64,000 nucleotides of DNA from Stigmatella erecta (GTDB lineage: Bacteria > Myxococcota > Myxococcia > Myxococcales > Myxococcaceae): positions 859,980-923,979 of the forward strand of contig NZ_FOIJ01000002.1 of assembly GCF_900111745.1 (NCBI RefSeq), in the 5' to 3' direction. The notes under the pieces were generated by a model. It was not told the origin of the DNA. It saw only the letters and a program-made list of their open reading frames with translations, and did not search any database. Within the stretch, counting starts at the first letter, position 1. Every line of letters starts with the position of its first letter. The position numbers and the translations under genes are program-made. This document shows, piece by piece, positions 61,210 through 64,000 of the stretch.

Positions 61210-62079
61210 GTGGTGGTGCACCCGAGGGACCCGGCGGCAGAGCCCGGAGCCCGTGAGCTCTCCTGCCAGGTGGCGCGCCAGGCGGTGCGGGCCGGGACAC
61301 CTGGCGCCGAGCATGTGCCGCTGTTGGTGTACTCCGGTATCTTCCGGGACGAGTTCAGCCAGGAGCCCGCGCAAGCGCCGTACGTGCAGCGCGCGCTAGG
61401 AGACGCAGCGGGCCAGTCCACGGCAAACCCAGACGGCTCGTTCTGCCTGGACATGGACCGGTTGATGACCGCCGTGGAGATGGCCGACGGCGCCATCCGG
61501 AGCCGCAACCTCTCCGCCGCGCTCGTGGTGGCCGCGGACTGCGCGGTGGAATTCGCCGAGCCGCAAGGGGTGCGCCTCCCGGACTCCGCCAGCGCCTTGC
61601 TGCTCAAGCCCAGCTTGGACGAGGGCTTCGTGGCGTTCCACACCGCTGTCTTTGGCGAATTCATGGAGCTGCACCAAGCGCATCTGCGATGGACGGGAGA
61701 GCACCACAAGCACATCCTCACCGTCATTGAGACGCCGCGCTTCTTGCCCGCGTGCCTGGAGACGGCCGCGAGCACCGTGCACGCGTTCCTCGAGGACGTG
61801 AACCTTGACCTGAACCCAGGGCTTTTGGTGATTCCCTCCCAGTGGCCGATGGGTTTCCCCGCCGGCCTTGCCAGCCGCTTGGGCCTCGCCCCCGCCCAGG
61901 TCGTAGACCTGACCACTGCGGATGACACGCCGGCGTTGACGGCGGGGCCACTCGCCGCACTGGCCTTGGCCCGCCGCGACGGCCGCTACCAGGCCGCTCA
62001 GGACATCCTCTTCGTCACGGTGGAGCCCGGCATCGTGGTGTCCGCCGCGCTGTATCGAAAGCCTGCAGGGCGCATTTAG
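61210..62079 (+). CDS. Inactive KAS III-fold partner protein (PqsB-like)
   Basis: A 289-residue thiolase-fold protein with a GTG start (three GTG in a row at 61210). It aligns with the protein upstream: PLLVYSGIFRDEF, AVEMADGAIRSRNLSAALVVAAD and the end VTVEPGIVVSAALYRK fit KAS III order. All catalytic residues are lost: the NACAG stretch is replaced by FCLDMDRLMTAVE, which is two residues shorter and lacks the Cys; the HQ site is replaced by PSQWPMG; the GNT site by DDTPAL. Length is close to that of PqsB (283), the non-catalytic partner of PqsC. Role inferred: structural or substrate-shaping subunit. Confidence 0.75.
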   Translation: MVVHPRDPAAEPGARELSCQVARQAVRAGTPGAEHVPLLVYSGIFRDEFSQEPAQAPYVQRALGDAAGQSTANPDGSFCLDMDRLMTAVEMADGAIRSRNLSAALVVAADCAVEFAEPQGVRLPDSASALLLKPSLDEGFVAFHTAVFGEFMELHQAHLRWTGEHHKHILTVIETPRFLPACLETAASTVHAFLEDVNLDLNPGLLVIPSQWPMGFPAGLASRLGLAPAQVVDLTTADDTPALTAGPLAALALARRDGRYQAAQDILFVTVEPGIVVSAALYRKPAGRI

Positions 62080-62125
62080 CAAGGGCGTCTGTCCTCCCCA
62101 TGCTCTTCGAGTATGATCCGGGGCC

Positions 62126-62878
62126 ATGGACGGACCCTTGCCTACTTGGATGCGCCGGTTCTTGGCCCTCTGCGTGATGGTCCTGGGCACCACCGTTCCC
62201 CGGGTGGCCCAAGCGCAGGATGACTTCCAGCGGTCTCTCCTGGCCGCGGAGCAGCTTTACGAACGTGGGGAGAAGGAGCGGGCCTTGGCCCAGCTCCAAC
62301 GGGTCCGGGAACTGGCCCGGGGCCTCGCCCAGGAGGTGGCCGTGGCCCTCCGGGAAGGCATCATCCTCGCGGACCTGGACCAGCGGGCAAAGGCGCAGAC
62401 GGCTTTCCGGGAGGGCTTGTTGTTGGATCCCGAGGCCAGGCTTCCCCTTCGGGTCTCGCCCACGCTGGAGCGGGATTTCGAGGAGGTGCGGGCGCAGGTC
62501 CGCAAGGAACTGGGCTCGGGCGAGCGCCCCGCCCTTCCCCGGGTGAAGTCCCAGGAGTCCCCGCCAGCGCCCTTGGTTCAAACGGACCGGCCCAAGCAGC
62601 CTCACCTGAAGGCACCGGAGGGCCAGACGGCTCCCCCCTATGCGCCATCGGCAGCAGCCGTGACGCCCGCTCGTACTTCCGTGGTGCCGCCCATCGTGCT
62701 CAAGGGCGCGGAGGTGGTGGCGGTCGGTCTGAGCGAATTCGTGTTTCAGAGCCCGACATGCCCCGCCGGGAGCGCCGCCTTCGACGCGAGCGCCAGCAAG
62801 CGAGGCACGGTGGACTGTCAAGTCGAGCGCGCGATGGAGCCCGGGGGCTCGATGACGCCGCGCGCCGCAGGGAAATAG
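62126..62878 (+). CDS. Secreted protein with TPR-like N-terminal half, unknown
   Basis: A 250-residue exported protein. Signal peptide ends near AQA-QDD (MRRFLALCVMVLGTTVPRVAQA). Residues 32-130 are helical with TPR-like pairs (AAEQLYERGEKERALAQLQRV, KAQTAFREGLLLDPEARLPLR), then a Pro-rich region and a C-terminal part with two Cys (SPTCPAGSAAF, GTVDCQVER) that could form a disulphide. This helical-plus-low-complexity layout is common in myxobacterial exported proteins; no function known. Confidence 0.7.
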   Translation: MDGPLPTWMRRFLALCVMVLGTTVPRVAQAQDDFQRSLLAAEQLYERGEKERALAQLQRVRELARGLAQEVAVALREGIILADLDQRAKAQTAFREGLLLDPEARLPLRVSPTLERDFEEVRAQVRKELGSGERPALPRVKSQESPPAPLVQTDRPKQPHLKAPEGQTAPPYAPSAAAVTPARTSVVPPIVLKGAEVVAVGLSEFVFQSPTCPAGSAAFDASASKRGTVDCQVERAMEPGGSMTPRAAGK

Positions 62879-62895
62879 CGGCGCGGTTCCTCAAG

Positions 62896-63468
62896 TCAGC
62901 CCGGCACGGGGCGTCTCCGGGCGGCCTGGGCCCGCACCGCCGCGATGAAGCCTGGCTTGTCCGCGCTGCCCCGGACGCCCTTGAAGTCCAGCCGGAGGTT
63001 CTCGGCGACGGTGCGCAGGTACTCGATGCAGGGCTCCTCCGTGGACTCCCCGTCCACGAACACCGCGCGGCAAGGGGGGCAGTAGTTCACGGCCCACACC
63101 TGCTCGTTGCCGGGAATCTCGATGGAGATGGGGCTGCCCTCGCCGCCCTCTTGGAACGGCTGGAGGGCCCAGACGCCCACCTCGTCCCCGGGGCCCATGA
63201 GCACCTCGCGGTAGTTGAGGCTGGGCTCGAACTCCCAGTCCCCCCAGTCGTAGCCGAACGGCTTCGTCTCGACGCGGAGGGCCCGGCCGCGGGCCTGCTC
63301 GAACGCCTCGACGCTCGCCGGCGCGTCCTTCTCCGCGAAGAAGAACAGATCGAGCACGGCCTGGTCCTCACCAAAGCCCTCCTGCTCACACGGCTCGCCG
63401 GTCTTCTCCCCACACGTGTAGGAGCCAGGCTCGCCGCAGACACTGCACCGGAAGTCGTGAACGCCCAT
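62896..63468 (-). CDS. Zinc-ribbon-type protein of unknown function
   Basis: A 190-residue soluble protein. The N-terminus has RCSVCGEPGSYTCGEK with a following PCEQEG (three or four Cys that could bind zinc), and a second pair appears at NYCPPCRAVFV. The middle FGYDWGDWEFEPSLNYREVLMGPGDEVG is rich in aromatic and acidic residues. Not recognised. Divergent from the repeat protein across 251 bases that carry a sigma-54 promoter. Confidence 0.65.
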   Translation of the reverse strand: MGVHDFRCSVCGEPGSYTCGEKTGEPCEQEGFGEDQAVLDLFFFAEKDAPASVEAFEQARGRALRVETKPFGYDWGDWEFEPSLNYREVLMGPGDEVGVWALQPFQEGGEGSPISIEIPGNEQVWAVNYCPPCRAVFVDGESTEEPCIEYLRTVAENLRLDFKGVRGSADKPGFIAAVRAQAARRRPVPG

Positions 63469-63506
63469 GCGCCGTGATTCTAGCAGCGCCGTGCGCCGGC
63501 CTCCCC

Positions 63507-63568
63507 CTGGTGACTGCGCTCATCACTGGTGACTCGGCGCTCCCCCCTGCCAGGTGAGCTGCGTCACC
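63507..63568 (+). promoter_or_regulatory. Repeated GGTGA sites, possible enhancer region
   Basis: CTGGTGACT occurs at 63507-63515 and again at 63526-63534 (19 bases apart). GGTGA-GCTGCG-TCACC at 63553-63568 is a perfect 5-base inverted repeat with a 6-base spacer. They lie 75-140 bases upstream of the sigma-54 promoter at 63643, where an enhancer-binding protein would sit. Confidence 0.4.
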
Positions 63569-63642
63569 ATCCAGGGCGCCCATCGCCTCCACCCCGTTGC
63601 GTAACCTCCTGAGAAAACAGCCCTTCTCCGAACCACGCAGCT

Positions 63643-63658
63643 TGGCACACACGCTGCA
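63643..63658 (+). promoter_or_regulatory. Sigma-54 promoter of the repeat-protein gene
   Basis: TGGCAC (63643-63648) and CTGCA (63654-63658) with five bases between; the GG and GC are exactly 12 apart as required for -24/-12 promoters. Nearly the full consensus TGGCAC-N5-TTGCA is met. Transcription would start near 63669, about 50 bases before the ATG at 63720. In myxobacteria such promoters often answer to starvation or development. Confidence 0.65.
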
Positions 63659-63719
63659 ATGAAGCCTTCCCGTCAAGGCTTCCTCTTCCTCTCACTCTCT
63701 CGTCCTTCCGGAGCACGTC

Positions 63720-64000
63720 ATGGGCATCAAACTCGGTGGTGTTGGCAAACTCTTCAAGGGCGGCGGCAAGATTCCGGACTTCAAGCCCAGCGCTCCCAAG
63801 CCCCAGGCCCCCAAGCCGGACGCGAAGCCCACCTTCACCCCGCGCCCGGACATCAACGGCAAGCCCCAGTCCAACAAGCCGGACTTCAAGCCCCAGGCCC
63901 CCAAGCCGGACACGAAGCCCACCTTCACCCCGCGCCCGGACATCAACGGCAAGCCCCAGCTCAACAAGCCGGACTTCAACCTGGACAGCCTCAAGCCGGG
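63720..64000 (+). CDS. Pro/Lys-rich repeat protein, cut by window edge
   Basis: At least 93 residues, open at the right end. The start reads MGIKLGGVGKLFKGGGK, then a low-complexity chain of PDFKPQAPKPD, KPTFTPRPDINGKPQ repeated. There is no signal peptide. Repeats with period 30 residues suggest an extended or wall-associated protein. It follows the sigma-54 promoter and is the first gene of an unknown unit. Function unknown. Confidence 0.7.
   Translation, partial: MGIKLGGVGKLFKGGGKIPDFKPSAPKPQAPKPDAKPTFTPRPDINGKPQSNKPDFKPQAPKPDTKPTFTPRPDINGKPQLNKPDFNLDSLKP
63798..63977 (+). repeat. Two tandem 90-base repeats inside the repeat-protein gene
   Basis: Copies at 63798-63887 and 63888-63977 differ at three bases and code for 30-residue units beginning KPQAPKPD. 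A further unit begins to diverge at 63978. High identity between copies suggests recent duplication or conversion. Confidence 0.85.

Noticed and set aside
58955..62079. Complete ole olefin cluster
   Set aside because: OleA- and OleD-like genes are present but no OleB hydrolase or OleC beta-lactone synthetase; the partner protein is instead a second KAS III fold.
63798..63977. Tandem repeats as a possible CRISPR
   Set aside because: The repeats are in frame, 90 bases long, without spacers, and code for a Pro/Lys-rich protein; no cas genes.

Overview
The window is high-GC bacterial DNA and looks like a myxobacterial chromosome, most likely from the Cystobacterineae (the Stigmatella/Cystobacter/Archangium/Myxococcus side). 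The signs are three Ser/Thr protein kinases of eukaryotic type, one of them paired with a DUF2381 protein (a family I know only from these bacteria), an FHA-linked sigma-54 activator, many secreted proteins with signal peptides or lipoboxes, a choice-of-anchor-D lipoprotein, and GTG/TTG starts. The species cannot be fixed from the sequence. No rRNA, tRNA, CRISPR array, prophage or intact insertion sequence is visible.

Layout. 0-8.5 kb: a LysM/C39-like cell-wall protein, a small secreted protein whose ribosome binding site lies inside a hairpin, then a signalling block (PEGA-tailed kinase and membrane histidine kinase in one operon, divergent from an FHA sigma-54 activator), followed by a polysaccharide-lyase lipoprotein with a sigma-54-like promoter. 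8.5-13.7 kb: a tightly coupled operon of a TPR/zinc-ribbon membrane protein, a MurG-like glycosyltransferase, two different radical SAM proteins and a second glycosyltransferase, then a DUF1206 membrane protein. 14.6-16.45 kb: three adjacent minus-strand glycan-type genes, all broken by frameshifts and one by a large internal deletion. 16.5-25.2 kb: a DUF255 thioredoxin-like protein, a GT39/ArnT-like transferase and two large secreted carbohydrate-active proteins. 25.3-30.1 kb: kinase plus DUF2381, and a divergent superfamily I helicase. 30.1-34.0 kb: a Tat-exported three-subunit molybdenum hydroxylase of PaoABC type. 34.1-48.5 kb: mixed housekeeping and accessory genes (alpha/beta hydrolase, Ig-like lipoprotein, third kinase, PhnD-like protein, TerB-like protein, TtcA, RNase D, Cys-rich protein, GNAT, M32 carboxypeptidase, RF3, RidA). 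48.6-51.1 kb: a secreted lipase with its foldase. 51.1-55 kb: an ABC-2 exporter and an Rsm22-like methyltransferase. 55-57.4 kb: an outer-membrane-type protein and a YadA-head/S74 lipoprotein. 57.7-62.1 kb: an accessory patch with a class 3 lipase, a scrap of IS3-type transposase, an OleD-like reductase and a pair of KAS III-fold proteins of which the second has lost its catalytic triad. 62.1-64 kb: a secreted protein, a zinc-ribbon protein and a repeat protein running off the edge behind a well-matched sigma-54 promoter.

The best candidates for something undescribed are the radical SAM/glycosyltransferase operon (8554-13685), the active plus inactive KAS III pair with its reductase (58955-62079), and the two hairpins that enclose ribosome binding sites (about 1715-1742 and 27904-27934). 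Every gap between genes is under 300 bases.
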